DNA of 42,208 nucleotides from Deltaproteobacteria bacterium (GCA_019310485.1 JAFDEF010000021.1:1-42208); one strand, 5' to 3'; positions 1 to 8,548 are shown, counted from the stretch's first letter. Numbers and translations are program-made. Notes: generated from the sequence alone by a model not told the origin.

Positions 1-33
1 CTCTTCTGTCAGGGTTACAATAAATTTCTTCAT
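1..33 (-). CDS. Start of an IS630-like transposase (partial, cut by window edge)
   Basis: Reading leftward, an ATG at 33-31 is preceded by GGAGG (45-41) with a 7-nt spacing, and eleven codons are visible before the window ends: MKKFIVTLTEE. That opening resembles the N-terminus of IS630-family transposases, which often begin M-(K/R)-K-x-I-V-T-L-T. Only eleven residues are seen, so the family call is tentative. The AT-rich stretch at 34-125, between this start and the end of the neighbouring gene, would hold the transposon end. Confidence 0.45.
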   Translation of the reverse strand, partial: MKKFIVTLTEE

Positions 34-125
34 ACTCGATCCTCCGAGATAGGAGTTGATTATGAAGAAACATATCATATCCTATACGACATTACAAGTA
101 TGACATGACACTAGGTAGACGGGGC

Positions 126-650
126 CTAATCTTTGGGCGTCTCAACTAGGCGCTCATCCAGGATCAGGTTAACGGCGATCTGACTCGCTTTGCCAACAAC
201 ATCAGTACACTTGTCTACATGGCCACCTGCCTCTTCAAACTTGTTAAATTCCTCCAGATCATTGATGTAGTATGGGCGACCAAACTTAATATAATGGATA
301 TTCCAGCAGTTAATCGTGCCAAATTCATCTATGAAGGCATCTATCAGCTTCTTGGTGAGCTCATAGGATTTGAACCTGACTCGTTCGGGATCTTCAAAAT
401 TCGATCGCACCCGACCCAAGAGCTGGCTCAGAACCATTGAACCACCCATGCAGCCGCCACAGATCCCAATTCCAGTAAGTCCACCACCTGCTGCCCACCC
501 GGTGCCCGCCTTAAATACGCTATCCTCCCTGATATTCAAGGTATCCTGTACCGCAGCGATCGTTGACTGGCAGCAACCCTTGTAAATCTTCTCATATTCA
601 AATCCAAGCTTGTACGCCTTTTCCAATAGTTCCTCTCTCATTTCCCCCAT
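126..650 (-). CDS. C_GCAxxG_C_C family redox protein
   Basis: A 174-residue cysteine-rich protein of the C_GCAxxG_C_C family, a group of small presumed redox or metal-binding proteins without an established reaction, common in anaerobes. Cysteines are at 26-27 (KGCCQST), 64 and 67 (GICGGCMGG, in a glycine-rich loop), 115 and 148. There is no signal peptide or membrane segment. GGAGG at 665-661 supports the ATG at 650; an internal ATG three codons later is possible. It lies downstream of the two dehydrogenases on the same strand, about 200 bp away, so it may be the last gene of that cluster. Its 3' end is next to the possible IS boundary; the length is nonetheless normal for the family. Confidence 0.8.
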   Translation of the reverse strand: MGEMREELLEKAYKLGFEYEKIYKGCCQSTIAAVQDTLNIREDSVFKAGTGWAAGGGLTGIGICGGCMGGSMVLSQLLGRVRSNFEDPERVRFKSYELTKKLIDAFIDEFGTINCWNIHYIKFGRPYYINDLEEFNKFEEAGGHVDKCTDVVGKASQIAVNLILDERLVETPKD

Positions 651-854
651 TGCTAATCTACCTCCTTTAAGGTTTCTGTTAGCGAACAGCAGTCAATTTG
701 CCAATCAGTTCCCACCATCATGAAATAGCCGATGTGGACTACATCCTAACCCAGATAAAAAAGAAACTACAATTACCTCCGCAACCCTGAGCCCCATCAC
801 CTTCCTTTCGTAGAAAAGAAGATCTTCCTGCGTTCCTCCAAGTCGGTCCCACCG

Positions 855-1616
855 CTATTTAGCAACCGCCCCTCCATCAACAAGCATGGCGTGGCCAGTA
901 ACAAATGAAGCCGCATCCGAGCACAACCATATCACTACTTCAGCGATTTCTTCCAAGGTTCCGAGACGTCTCATTGGTATCATAGACATCAGCTGAGCTT
1001 CAGCTTCTGGGTCACTTGAAATAATGCTCTCTACAAGGGGTGTACGGACTACAGCAGGACATATGGCGTTAACACGAAGGCCATCACTGGCATATTCCAG
1101 CGCCGCCACTTTTGTAAGTCCTACTACCCCATGTTTGCTAGCAGCATAAGCTGAACGTTTGGGGAGGCCGATCAAGCCTAGCATCGAGGATGCGTTTACA
1201 ATAGCTCCTTTGCCTTGCCTGAGCATCTGTGGGATTTCATACTTCATACACAACCACACGCCTTTGAGATTCACACTAATGACGCGATCCCATTCCTCCT
1301 CAGTCGTATCAGGTATCAAATGCGGGGGTGCCGCCACCCCAGCGTTATTGTAAGCACAATCAAGGCGGCCATAGGTTTCAATAGTTCTGCTTACCATTGC
1401 CTCCACATCACTCGCCTTTGAGACATCAGCCCTCAGTAAAAATGCCTCGCCGTCTGACCCCTTAATCATGCTTACTGTATCTTCGGCTTCTTCAACAGCT
1501 AAGTCCACAACAACAACTTTTGCTCCTTCTCTGGCAAAGGCTAGAGCCGATGCTCTGCCGATCCCGGACCCTGCCCCCGTCACAAGAGCCACTTTATTCT
1601 CAAATCGACCTGTCAC
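855..1616 (-). CDS. Short-chain dehydrogenase/reductase (SDR), NAD-type
   Basis: A classical 253-residue SDR. The dinucleotide motif TGAGSGIG is at residues 13-20, NNAG at 90-93, and the catalytic Ser (~143), Tyr157 and Lys161 (YAASK) are all present. Asp38 at the end of the second beta strand favours NAD(H) over NADP(H). The C-terminus has the usual tetramer contacts (VTGHAMLVDGG). The start is GTG at 1616, chosen because AGGAGG lies 9 nt upstream and the family N-terminus is complete from there. It follows a second SDR by about 40 bp, so the two are probably co-transcribed. The substrate cannot be read from sequence; the context (POR, IclR) suggests oxidation of a hydroxy-acid or hydroxyacyl-CoA intermediate. 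Confidence 0.88.
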   Translation of the reverse strand: MTGRFENKVALVTGAGSGIGRASALAFAREGAKVVVVDLAVEEAEDTVSMIKGSDGEAFLLRADVSKASDVEAMVSRTIETYGRLDCAYNNAGVAAPPHLIPDTTEEEWDRVISVNLKGVWLCMKYEIPQMLRQGKGAIVNASSMLGLIGLPKRSAYAASKHGVVGLTKVAALEYASDGLRVNAICPAVVRTPLVESIISSDPEAEAQLMSMIPMRRLGTLEEIAEVVIWLCSDAASFVTGHAMLVDGGAVAK

Positions 1617-1658
1617 TTTTTAATACCTCCTGGACTCGCCATTCTGGCCACCTAGGTC

Positions 1659-2417
1659 CTACCAAGCCAACCAACCTCCGTCGACCGGAAGGACTACCCC
1701 GTGAACATAGTCGGAGGCCGATGAGGCGAGAAACACCGCTGCTCCAGCGATATCTTCCGGTTCACCCCAGCGTCCTGCCGGTGTCCGATCAGTGATAGCC
1801 TTCATGCGTACAGGGTCTTTCCTAAGTGCCTCAGTCAGTTCCGTAGTAAAAAAGCTGGGTGCAAGTGCGTTAACATTTATACCTTTGCTTGCCCACTCGT
1901 TTGCTAGAGCCTTGGTAAGCCCAACAACGCCATGTTTGGCAGAGGCATAGGCCGCTACATTGATCCCTCCCTGGAAAGACAAGACAGATGCGATATTTAT
2001 GATTTTCCCCCTTCCCTTTTTCAGCATAATTCGTCCTGCGGCCTGAGAAAGTATAAATGTCGAAGACAGATCAATCTCTAAAGTTGTATCCCAGTCAACT
2101 TCAGAGTGTTCTGCTGCTGGCGATCTTCGAATGATCCCCGCATTATTAACCAGGATGTCTATGGCCCGCATTTTTTCCAATACTGATGGAATAACTCCTC
2201 TGGCTTGATCTCGATTGGTGAGATCCGCCCGGTAATGCATGTATCGTCGCCCTAAGGCTAATACATTTTTTTCAAGATTATCATTTGGTGTGCGGCTGAC
2301 TGCAACAATATCGGCCCCTGCCTCTGCAAGAGCCACGGCTATAGCCTTGCCTATCCCTTTTGTTCCTCCAGTCACAACAGCGATTCGTCCTTTCAGGTGA
2401 AATTTATCGAGGATCAC
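1659..2417 (-). CDS. SDR family oxidoreductase, KduD/gluconate dehydrogenase-like
   Basis: A 252-residue SDR resembling 2-deoxy-D-gluconate 3-dehydrogenase (KduD) and gluconate 5-dehydrogenase (Ga5DH). TGGTKGIG is at 16-23, NNAG at 91-94, Ser144, Tyr157 and Lys161 form the catalytic set, and the C-terminus has VLPVDGG. Ser41-Arg42 after the second strand is compatible with NADP use. The GTG start at 2417 is supported by GGAGGG about 8 nt upstream in the 30-bp gap after porB. The two SDRs are clearly different (for example D-L versus S-R in the cofactor pocket), so they are not a recent duplication and probably act on different substrates or with opposite cofactors. Confidence 0.87.
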   Translation of the reverse strand: MILDKFHLKGRIAVVTGGTKGIGKAIAVALAEAGADIVAVSRTPNDNLEKNVLALGRRYMHYRADLTNRDQARGVIPSVLEKMRAIDILVNNAGIIRRSPAAEHSEVDWDTTLEIDLSSTFILSQAAGRIMLKKGRGKIINIASVLSFQGGINVAAYASAKHGVVGLTKALANEWASKGINVNALAPSFFTTELTEALRKDPVRMKAITDRTPAGRWGEPEDIAGAAVFLASSASDYVHGVVLPVDGGWLAW

Positions 2418-2447
2418 TTTAGCAGCCCTCCTTTTCTGGAAAAATTC

Positions 2448-3365
2448 TTACCTCTTGTCTTCGACATCCTTTAAGAGACCGTATTTCTGAATGTTTATAT
2501 CTGCCAGGGCTTGAATTTTTTCGATTTCTTTCTGGTGTTGACCATCTCTAAACAGGTGGCTGAACCTTTTCTGTGATTTGAGGTATTCTTCAACCGGGAT
2601 TTTCTTTTTAATTTTAAGGACATTTGTGAGCATGCCACCTTGCATCTCGATAATTGGAATCAGACCGCTCTGGACTCCCAAACGTCCAATTTCTAGGGTC
2701 CTATCAGGGGAAAATCCCCACACCGAGGGGCATGGAGTATCAATCTGGATATACCGTGGTCCATGATATTCCATTGCCTTTTTCACCTTTTTTTCTAAAT
2801 CCTTTAGATATGCAACAGAAGCAGTAGCCACGTATGGAGCACCGTGGGCTGCTATTATGGCAGGAAGGTCTTTCTTCATCTGTGACTTCCCGGGAGAAAT
2901 TTTCCCCGCTGGATCTGTGGTAGTGGATGAATACATGGGACTTGCCCCGCTCCGCTGCCCTCCGGTATTCATATAGGCACCATTGTCTACGCAGATATAG
3001 AGCACATCGTCACCCCGCTCCAGCATTCCGGACAATGCCCCAAAACCAATATCAAAGGTCGCACCATCTCCTCCTATGACCAGCACCCGCACATGGATCC
3101 GTCCCTGGGCCTTCAAAGCCGCTGCAACACCTGAGGCGATACTCGGTCCATTTTCAAAAAGGTGATGAATCCACGGCACTCTCCACGGTGAATAACCGTA
3201 AGGAGAGGTAAATGTTTCCAAACATCCGGTTGGGGTCACCACAATGACATCCTTGCCTGTAGCCTTCAGGATATGGCCCACCGAGAGAGCCATCCCGCAT
3301 CCATGACATGCCCTGTGTCCTGAAACAAACAGCTCTTGCTCACCCGATTTTTCCTTGGCGATCAT
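2448..3365 (-). CDS. porB: 2-oxoacid:ferredoxin oxidoreductase, beta subunit (PorB-like)
   Basis: The thiamine-diphosphate subunit of a pyruvate-type ferredoxin oxidoreductase, about 305 residues. The N-terminus holds the Fe-S/TPP motif GHRACHGCGMAL. The TPP/Mg signature runs from GGDGATFDIG to the downstream Asn (VDNGAYMNTGGQRSG). I take the ATG at 3365 (MIAKEKSG): it has AGGGAG just upstream, whereas the longer frame to 3434 would only add residues overlapping porA. It overlaps the end of porA by 26 bp, showing translational coupling. The enzyme decarboxylates a 2-oxoacid to acyl-CoA and reduces ferredoxin. Pyruvate is the default; a 2-oxoisovalerate or phenylglyoxylate type cannot be excluded. 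Confidence 0.9.
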   Translation of the reverse strand: MIAKEKSGEQELFVSGHRACHGCGMALSVGHILKATGKDVIVVTPTGCLETFTSPYGYSPWRVPWIHHLFENGPSIASGVAAALKAQGRIHVRVLVIGGDGATFDIGFGALSGMLERGDDVLYICVDNGAYMNTGGQRSGASPMYSSTTTDPAGKISPGKSQMKKDLPAIIAAHGAPYVATASVAYLKDLEKKVKKAMEYHGPRYIQIDTPCPSVWGFSPDRTLEIGRLGVQSGLIPIIEMQGGMLTNVLKIKKKIPVEEYLKSQKRFSHLFRDGQHQKEIEKIQALADINIQKYGLLKDVEDKR

Positions 3366-4566
3366 TCTCAGCTCCCTCTGGCAAAATTTCCGGACGCAAA
3401 CCCGCCCAGTATGGCTCATCCAACGGCAAACCACTCTCCTCTACCTCTCTGGCCCTTTCAACAATCTCCAAAACCCTCTTCTCATTGACTTCTCTTCCTC
3501 CCAATCCTGCGACACAGTCCAGGACAAGGGGGGCTCCACGCCTTCCGCAAAGTTTTGCCTTAAGGTCCATGCCTAGAGCGCCTTCACTCCCCATGGAGAA
3601 ATTGGCATCCATAACTGCGACCACCTTGGCTACCTTGATATTGTCTAGGATATCTTCAAAGGGAAACGGGCGGTAGCAACGTATTTTGATAAGCCCCACT
3701 CGTTGCCCCTGAGAACGGAGCTTGTCAATTGCCTCTTTTATTGTACCGACCATGGACCCCATAGCTACCAGAATTACTTCAGCATCTCGCGTCCGGTAAG
3801 CCTCTATAAGCCCGCCGTGATCACGACCCGTAATCGTAGCCAGTTCGGAAAAAATTTCCTTGATTCTTTCTTTCCCGTACTGCATGGCTCTGTGGATTGA
3901 GTACTTGAACTCCATCAAGACATCTTCCTCTGCATAGGACCCCCAGCTCTTGGGGTCATTTACATCCAAAAAATTTTTGGGCTTAAATGGAGGTAAAAAA
4001 CGGTCCACTTCCTCTTGTTCCAAAAAAGAGACCCGCTCGTAGGAATGTGTCAGTATCCAGCCGTCCATACAGACTGAGACAGGGAGGAGGATCCCAGGGT
4101 CCTCCGCTATCTTGAAAGCTGCGATATGAGTATCGTAAGCCTCCTGGCTGCTCTCTACGTAGAATTGAATGACTCCTGAATCGCGCAGGCTGATGGTGTC
4201 CTGGTGGTCCACTTGAATACTGATCGGAACAGAAATAGCTCGGTTTACGCCTGTGATGACAAAAGGAAGTCGCATACCTGCGCTGGCATAAAGTACCTCT
4301 GTCATAAGAAGAAGTCCCTGAGATGAAGATGCTGTATAGGATCGGCTTCCGGCTGCGGATGCGCCACTGATCACACTTGCTGCTGAAAACTCGGACTCCA
4401 CCCTCACATATTCCGAATCCATCTCCCCGTCAGCTATCATCCTTGCCAGGGCTTCCACAATGTGGGTTTGGGGACTAATTGGATAGGCCGATATAACCTG
4501 GGGCCGACACGCCTTTACCGCAAAAGCAACCGCCTCAGATCCCTCTAAGACCTCTGTTTCCTGCAT
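3340..4566 (-). CDS. porA: 2-oxoacid:ferredoxin oxidoreductase, alpha subunit (PorA-like)
   Basis: The alpha subunit, about 408 residues. The N-terminal pyrimidine-binding domain shows AYPISPQTHIVEAL, RVESEFSAASV and SYTASSSQGLLLM, all typical of PorA. DHQDTISLRDSG and the MDGWILTHSYE segment follow. The C-terminal transketolase-like domain has VILVAMGSMVGT. The ATG at 4566 is used because GGAGGAG lies directly upstream inside the end of porD. The longer frame to 4668 is an overlap artefact. Gene order gamma-delta-alpha-beta with overlaps at each junction is the standard arrangement for a four-subunit enzyme. Confidence 0.92.
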   Translation of the reverse strand: MQETEVLEGSEAVAFAVKACRPQVISAYPISPQTHIVEALARMIADGEMDSEYVRVESEFSAASVISGASAAGSRSYTASSSQGLLLMTEVLYASAGMRLPFVITGVNRAISVPISIQVDHQDTISLRDSGVIQFYVESSQEAYDTHIAAFKIAEDPGILLPVSVCMDGWILTHSYERVSFLEQEEVDRFLPPFKPKNFLDVNDPKSWGSYAEEDVLMEFKYSIHRAMQYGKERIKEIFSELATITGRDHGGLIEAYRTRDAEVILVAMGSMVGTIKEAIDKLRSQGQRVGLIKIRCYRPFPFEDILDNIKVAKVVAVMDANFSMGSEGALGMDLKAKLCGRRGAPLVLDCVAGLGGREVNEKRVLEIVERAREVEESGLPLDEPYWAGLRPEILPEGAENDRQGKIG

Positions 4567-4567
4567 C

Positions 4568-4825
4568 TTATTTCTCCTCCGCGACCATTTGGATCGCATC
4601 AGCCGGGCACTCATAAGCGCACAACCCGCAGCCCTTACAGTAATCATAACCGATCCTGTAAGCTTCATTCACCAAATGAACGGCTCCGTCAGGGCAAACG
4701 CTTTCGCATACCCCGCATGCTTTGCAAAGCTCGATATTGAGCACCGGTCTTTGATCTCTCCAACTGCCGGTTTTATAATTAAGCGAAGTCCCACCCTTCA
4801 CTACTGCCCCAAGGGTAATTTTCAT
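4568..4825 (-). CDS. porD: 2-oxoacid:ferredoxin oxidoreductase, delta subunit (2x[4Fe-4S] ferredoxin)
   Basis: An 85-residue ferredoxin-like subunit that passes electrons from the catalytic subunits to external ferredoxin. Two complete CxxCxxCxxxCP motifs bind [4Fe-4S] clusters: Cys34/37/40/44 and Cys63/66/69/73. The N-terminal extension containing GGTSLNYKTGSWRDQRPV is characteristic of PorD. The start ATG overlaps the stop of porG by 4 bp (ATGA), and its end contains the ribosome binding site of porA. The cytoplasmic protein is of the normal size. Confidence 0.93.
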   Translation of the reverse strand: MKITLGAVVKGGTSLNYKTGSWRDQRPVLNIELCKACGVCESVCPDGAVHLVNEAYRIGYDYCKGCGLCAYECPADAIQMVAEEK

Positions 4826-5376
4826 GATAATTCCCTCATCAACCTCTTATAGCTTTCCTGAACAACCTGAGCATTTTTCTCACCCAATTCGCCACTGAAC
4901 TTCTTTCTGACCGCGCTTAAGGCTGCCGCCAGGCTTAACTCCTTGCTTATGGCAGCGAAAGCGCCCAAAATAGCAGTATTTATTATAGGCCGCCCCAGAG
5001 TTTCCCGCGCAAGTTTATCGCCTGAAAAAGAAAACACATGAAAGGGTCCCTCCAGACCGAGACTGGCTGCTTCCTTTTCAGTATTCACCAAGATCATCCC
5101 TGTATCTTTCACTCCTTCTGCAACATCTAGTTCATTCAAAATGGTAACATCCTGCACGATCACGTAGTCGGGTTCACTCACACGACTCCGAAGCCGAATG
5201 GGTTGGTCGCTCAAACGGCAAAAGGCCATGATAGGCTTCCCCCTTCTCTCTCCACCGCCCCCTAGAAAAGGAAAAGCCTGCCCATACTTTCCATCCTCCA
5301 AGGCTGCAATAGCAATAAACTGGGCAAGAACAAGAGATCCCTGCCCCCCTCTGCCGTGAATCCGAATTTCTTTCAT
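4822..5376 (-). CDS. porG: 2-oxoacid:ferredoxin oxidoreductase, gamma subunit (PorG-like)
   Basis: A 184-residue gamma subunit of the POR family. It opens with the family signature EIRIHGRGGQGS, followed by a segment rich in glycine and arginine (GGGGERRGKPIMAF). It is the first gene of the porGDAB unit. The ribosome binding site is weak (AGGA 8 nt before the ATG). A 15-bp palindrome, TTTCA-ATATA-TGAAA (5397-5411), lies 21 bp upstream of the start and is identical, on the opposite strand, to the one in front of the neighbouring iclR gene. This strongly suggests that the regulator controls this operon. Confidence 0.92.
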   Translation of the reverse strand: MKEIRIHGRGGQGSLVLAQFIAIAALEDGKYGQAFPFLGGGGERRGKPIMAFCRLSDQPIRLRSRVSEPDYVIVQDVTILNELDVAEGVKDTGMILVNTEKEAASLGLEGPFHVFSFSGDKLARETLGRPIINTAILGAFAAISKELSLAAALSAVRKKFSGELGEKNAQVVQESYKRLMRELS

Positions 5377-5396
5377 ATGAGTCCTATTTGATTATG

Positions 5397-5411
5397 TTTC
5401 AATATATGAAA
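5397..5411. promoter_or_regulatory. Probable IclR operator in front of porG
   Basis: A perfect palindrome, TTTCA-ATATA-TGAAA, between iclR and porG. Its reverse complement is exactly the 15 bases at 6220-6234 in front of iclR. Two identical copies at the two promoters next to a single IclR gene make this a good candidate binding site. The family typically binds palindromes of about this size. Confidence 0.7.
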
Positions 5412-5444
5412 TTGCGTTCTATTTATCAGACAAAAAAATATAGT

Positions 5445-6215
5445 TTACCATTCCATTTCAGACGAAATTCTCTCTGCTTTATTAATCACCAATTCCTTTA
5501 ACTCGCCCTCGATCCGCTCCATGCTCATAGTGAAAATAGAGCCCGTAACACTGAGAGCCGCTACAATCCTTCCCCCAGCCCTAATGGGCGCTGCAATGCA
5601 GCGAACTCCCTCATAGTATTCTTCATCGTCAATGGCGTAACCCTGCCCTCTGATTTTTTCCAACTCTTTGAATAAATCATCAATATTGGTTATTGTATTT
5701 TTGCCATAGCGCTTCAAAACTCTACCGGGATAGATCTCGACAATTTCTTTTGGTGACAACTCAGAGAGAAGCACCTTGCCTCCGGCCGCTGCATGCGGAT
5801 CAGTTCTAAAACCAATGTATGTGGCAAGCGAAAGCCCTCCTTGACTGTCGATTTTATCAATGTAAATAACTTTCCCGCTTCTCAGTATAGCCAGATGAAT
5901 AGCCTCGCTAAAGTCACTATGACGTTCCCGGCATTCGTCACGAAGCTCAAACAAATATTTTCTGGCAATTTTCCGGACATCTATATTGTCCAGGATTACT
6001 TTACTGATCGACAAGAACTTCAGGCCCAGGGAATACTTCTTGGTTTCTTTATTCTGTGACACATAGTCATAGGGTAGAAACGTGGCTAAGATATGATGGA
6101 TTGTGCTTTTGGGAAAACCGATCATGGTGCTCATTTCCAGAAGGCTTAAACCTTGAGGGTTTTTGCTCAACAGATCGATAACCTGAAGACTCTTATCAAG
6201 CGTTGTTAGCTTCAT
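5445..6215 (-). CDS. IclR family transcriptional regulator
   Basis: A 256-residue IclR protein. The N-terminal winged helix-turn-helix covers roughly residues 5-80 (LDKSLQVIDLLSKNPQGLSL, then GFPKSTIHHIL as recognition helix). The C-terminal effector domain shows LSLATYIGFRTDPHAAAGGK, DDEEYYEGVRCIAAPI and AALSVTG, all typical. It reads toward porGDAB and the two SDR genes and probably controls them in response to a small acid. There is no Shine-Dalgarno sequence in front of the ATG at 6215: that position is occupied by the 15-bp palindrome, and the predicted promoter places transcription start only about 20-25 nt upstream, so the leader is very short and the palindrome probably mediates autoregulation. 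Confidence 0.92.
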   Translation of the reverse strand: MKLTTLDKSLQVIDLLSKNPQGLSLLEMSTMIGFPKSTIHHILATFLPYDYVSQNKETKKYSLGLKFLSISKVILDNIDVRKIARKYLFELRDECRERHSDFSEAIHLAILRSGKVIYIDKIDSQGGLSLATYIGFRTDPHAAAGGKVLLSELSPKEIVEIYPGRVLKRYGKNTITNIDDLFKELEKIRGQGYAIDDEEYYEGVRCIAAPIRAGGRIVAALSVTGSIFTMSMERIEGELKELVINKAERISSEMEW

Positions 6216-6219
6216 ATTA

Positions 6220-6234
6220 TTTCATATATTGAAA
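6220..6234. promoter_or_regulatory. Probable IclR operator in front of iclR
   Basis: A perfect 15-bp palindrome, TTTCA-TATAT-TGAAA, ending 5 bp before the iclR start codon and just downstream of its predicted -10 box. It is the same site, in the other orientation, as 5397-5411. Its position over the transcription start predicts repression of iclR by its own product. Confidence 0.7.
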
Positions 6235-6242
6235 TACTATTT

Positions 6243-6271
6243 AATTTATCCAAGAAAAATATACTTGTCAA
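6243..6271 (-). promoter_or_regulatory. Sigma-70-like promoter of iclR
   Basis: On the minus strand a consensus -35 TTGACA (6271-6266) is followed after 17 bp by TAAATT (6248-6243, four of six consensus bases). It points into iclR, with the operator palindrome immediately downstream. Confidence 0.55.
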
Positions 6272-6378
6272 CACATTTTTGAACACATGAGTCAAAAAGT
6301 AGGGTAACTGATAGAAAATCATGCTGCGTTATCTTATAACCGGGACAACTTCAAACAGGTGTTTCATGTGTAATATTG

Positions 6379-8337
6379 TCAAGCTCGCGGAGCACCCCTG
6401 AGAGCCTGAGTGGATCTGCCGATTGCAACCTTTTGGGTTATCACCACTATTGCAAACAGCGCTCCCCCGATAGCGTTCCATAGAAGGCCCGGCAAAAGCA
6501 GCCCTGCTGTGGCAAGTAGCAAAAGAACTCGCTCTACAAGATTTGTACTACGATACAAGAAGCTGTCCCAGAATGCAGCAAAGGTGATAAGCCCCAAAAG
6601 AACTGAAATAATGGTTTCCAGAATCATACCCAACGACCCATCAAGCAAAATCGCAGGACGGTAGTAGAACATAAAAGGCAATATGTAGAGCCCCTTAGCA
6701 AACTTAAAGGCAGTGAGCATTGTCTTCATCGGCTCCGACCTTGCAATGCCGGCGGCAGTGATAGAGGCAAGCCCTACGGGTGGTGTGATCGCAGAATCGA
6801 TGCTGAACCAGATCATGATCAAGTGGGCAACAAGAAGAGAAAAGCCCATGTCCACCAGAGCAGGACCGGCCGTTATAGCCAAAACAATGTAGGCAGGTCC
6901 TGCAGGAAGGCCCATACCAAGGACAAGAGAGATCAATCCCACAAACACAATGGCAAGAAAGGCCATTCCGTGAGTGAGATCCGAGAGGAACCATGAAACT
7001 TTGAGCCCCACGCCCGTCAATCCAACAAGAGCAAGGATAATCCCGATACACGCCACAATGCTGCCGATACTCAGCGAATACCTCCCGCCCAGAACCAATG
7101 AGCGGTAGATAAGTCTGATATCAAAGCGTCTAATTCGAATCATGTGAACGAGCACTAAAGAGACAATCCCTGTTAGTGCGGCCATAGCAGGAGAGTAGCC
7201 AAGAGCCATGGTGACAACGATCAGGGCGAGTGAGAAGAAGAAATGCCAGCCCCCCTGCATTATCCTTATTGCGGATAACTCGGACACGGACGGATCGGCA
7301 CCTATATTGAATTTCTTTGCTTCAAAATGAATAAAAGTTGCTACGGTGATGAAATACAGAATGATTGGTATTGCCGCGACTGATACAATCTTAAGATAAG
7401 GAATTTGAGTAAACTCCACCATGATAAAAGCAACGGCACCCATAACAGGGGGCATAATTTGCCCACCGGTGGATGCAGCAGCTTCAATCGCTGCTGCTAT
7501 ATGCGGCTTGTAACCTGCCTTTTTCATCATGGGGATAGTGAAAACACCTGTTGAGGAAACATTTGCAATTGCACTGCCTGAAATGGAGCCTATTAGAGCA
7601 CTACCCACAACAGCTGCTTTTGCCGCACCCCCTACAGTATGCTTGGTCAGTGAAAAGGCCAATTTTATGAAAAAATCGCCTGCTCCTGTTTTTTCCAGAA
7701 AGGCTCCAAAGAGGATAAACGGAACTACATAGCGAGTCATGAATTTTGTAGCCATTCCGTAGTAGCCTTCAAGGCCACAATAGACCTGACTCACAATGGT
7801 CCCAACATCAAATCCCGGGTGAGAGAAAGTTCCTGGAACAAAGTTACCGAAATATGCATAAAGTATGGTTCCGCTTGCAACCAGCGTTAGTGCCCATCCG
7901 ATCACCCTTCTGCCTATATCCAGGCCGATGATAATCATCACTATTCCGAAAAAAACGTCAAGGCTAGTTGGATCACTGAGACGGACAAATCGTTCGTTGT
8001 AATCGTACATAACGTAAAGAGAGCCCAGAATAGAGAATATGACAACAAGGGTATCCACTACCGAGAGTCTGTGAAGGGGTGAGCGCTTGCTGAAGGGATA
8101 GATCACTGCACACATTGCAAGAGTGATCATAAGGTAAAGGGAGCGTTTGATGACAACATCTGCAGTTGCGTTGAGAGTCCAATAAATTATAAGGATGGAT
8201 AAAAGGGCCAGTGCAGCATCAACAATCTTCCCCCAAACCCCGGAGAATTCCCTTTCTGCTACCTCGAGCCCAGGCGGTTGATCTGGCGGCTTATTTATGC
8301 TCTGGTTTTCCTCTTTCCCGGTATCTTGTGCTCCCAT
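6379..8337 (-). CDS. TRAP transporter fused permease (4TM+12TM, TAXI type)
   Basis: A large, very hydrophobic protein of about 652 residues that fuses the small (DctQ-like) and large (DctM-like) membrane subunits of a TRAP transporter, as usual for TAXI systems. Conserved permease segments include GSISGSAIANVSSTGVFTIP, GGQIMPPVMGA (the motif lining the substrate path), LGMGLPAGPAYIVLA and SAITPPVGLASITAAGIA. Import is driven by an ion gradient. I prefer the ATG at 8337 (GGAG just upstream, hydrophilic start); a GTG at 8394 would add 19 residues. It lies directly downstream of the matching binding protein. Related TAXI systems take up glutamate or other carboxylates; the substrate is unknown here. 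Confidence 0.92.
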   Translation of the reverse strand: MGAQDTGKEENQSINKPPDQPPGLEVAEREFSGVWGKIVDAALALLSILIIYWTLNATADVVIKRSLYLMITLAMCAVIYPFSKRSPLHRLSVVDTLVVIFSILGSLYVMYDYNERFVRLSDPTSLDVFFGIVMIIIGLDIGRRVIGWALTLVASGTILYAYFGNFVPGTFSHPGFDVGTIVSQVYCGLEGYYGMATKFMTRYVVPFILFGAFLEKTGAGDFFIKLAFSLTKHTVGGAAKAAVVGSALIGSISGSAIANVSSTGVFTIPMMKKAGYKPHIAAAIEAAASTGGQIMPPVMGAVAFIMVEFTQIPYLKIVSVAAIPIILYFITVATFIHFEAKKFNIGADPSVSELSAIRIMQGGWHFFFSLALIVVTMALGYSPAMAALTGIVSLVLVHMIRIRRFDIRLIYRSLVLGGRYSLSIGSIVACIGIILALVGLTGVGLKVSWFLSDLTHGMAFLAIVFVGLISLVLGMGLPAGPAYIVLAITAGPALVDMGFSLLVAHLIMIWFSIDSAITPPVGLASITAAGIARSEPMKTMLTAFKFAKGLYILPFMFYYRPAILLDGSLGMILETIISVLLGLITFAAFWDSFLYRSTNLVERVLLLLATAGLLLPGLLWNAIGGALFAIVVITQKVAIGRSTQALRGAPRA

Positions 8338-8514
8338 GTTTCTCCATTTGTCCAATGCTTCCAGCAGCCCGAAAGCCAAGATAATAAAGGCCACAAGGGC
8401 CCTTTTCCTGCCTTTTTTTCTTAAACGGTATAGAAACAGTTTTGCCCTTAGTCGAGGACACGAAGATATAGCAGCAAGTGCTTTTGGAATCTCAACAATA
8501 GGTTTCTCACCGAA

Positions 8515-8548
8515 GCATTACGGTGGTCAGGTCAAACCACCGTAATGC
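8515..8548. promoter_or_regulatory. Strong intercistronic hairpin between TAXI protein and TRAP permease
   Basis: GCATTACGGTGGT at 8515-8527 is perfectly complementary to ACCACCGTAATGC at 8536-8548, giving a 13-bp stem with an 8-nt loop. No U-run follows on the minus strand, so it is not a classical terminator. Placed 15 bp after the binding-protein stop codon, it resembles the mRNA-stabilising hairpins that let binding proteins be made in excess over their permease. Confidence 0.75.
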
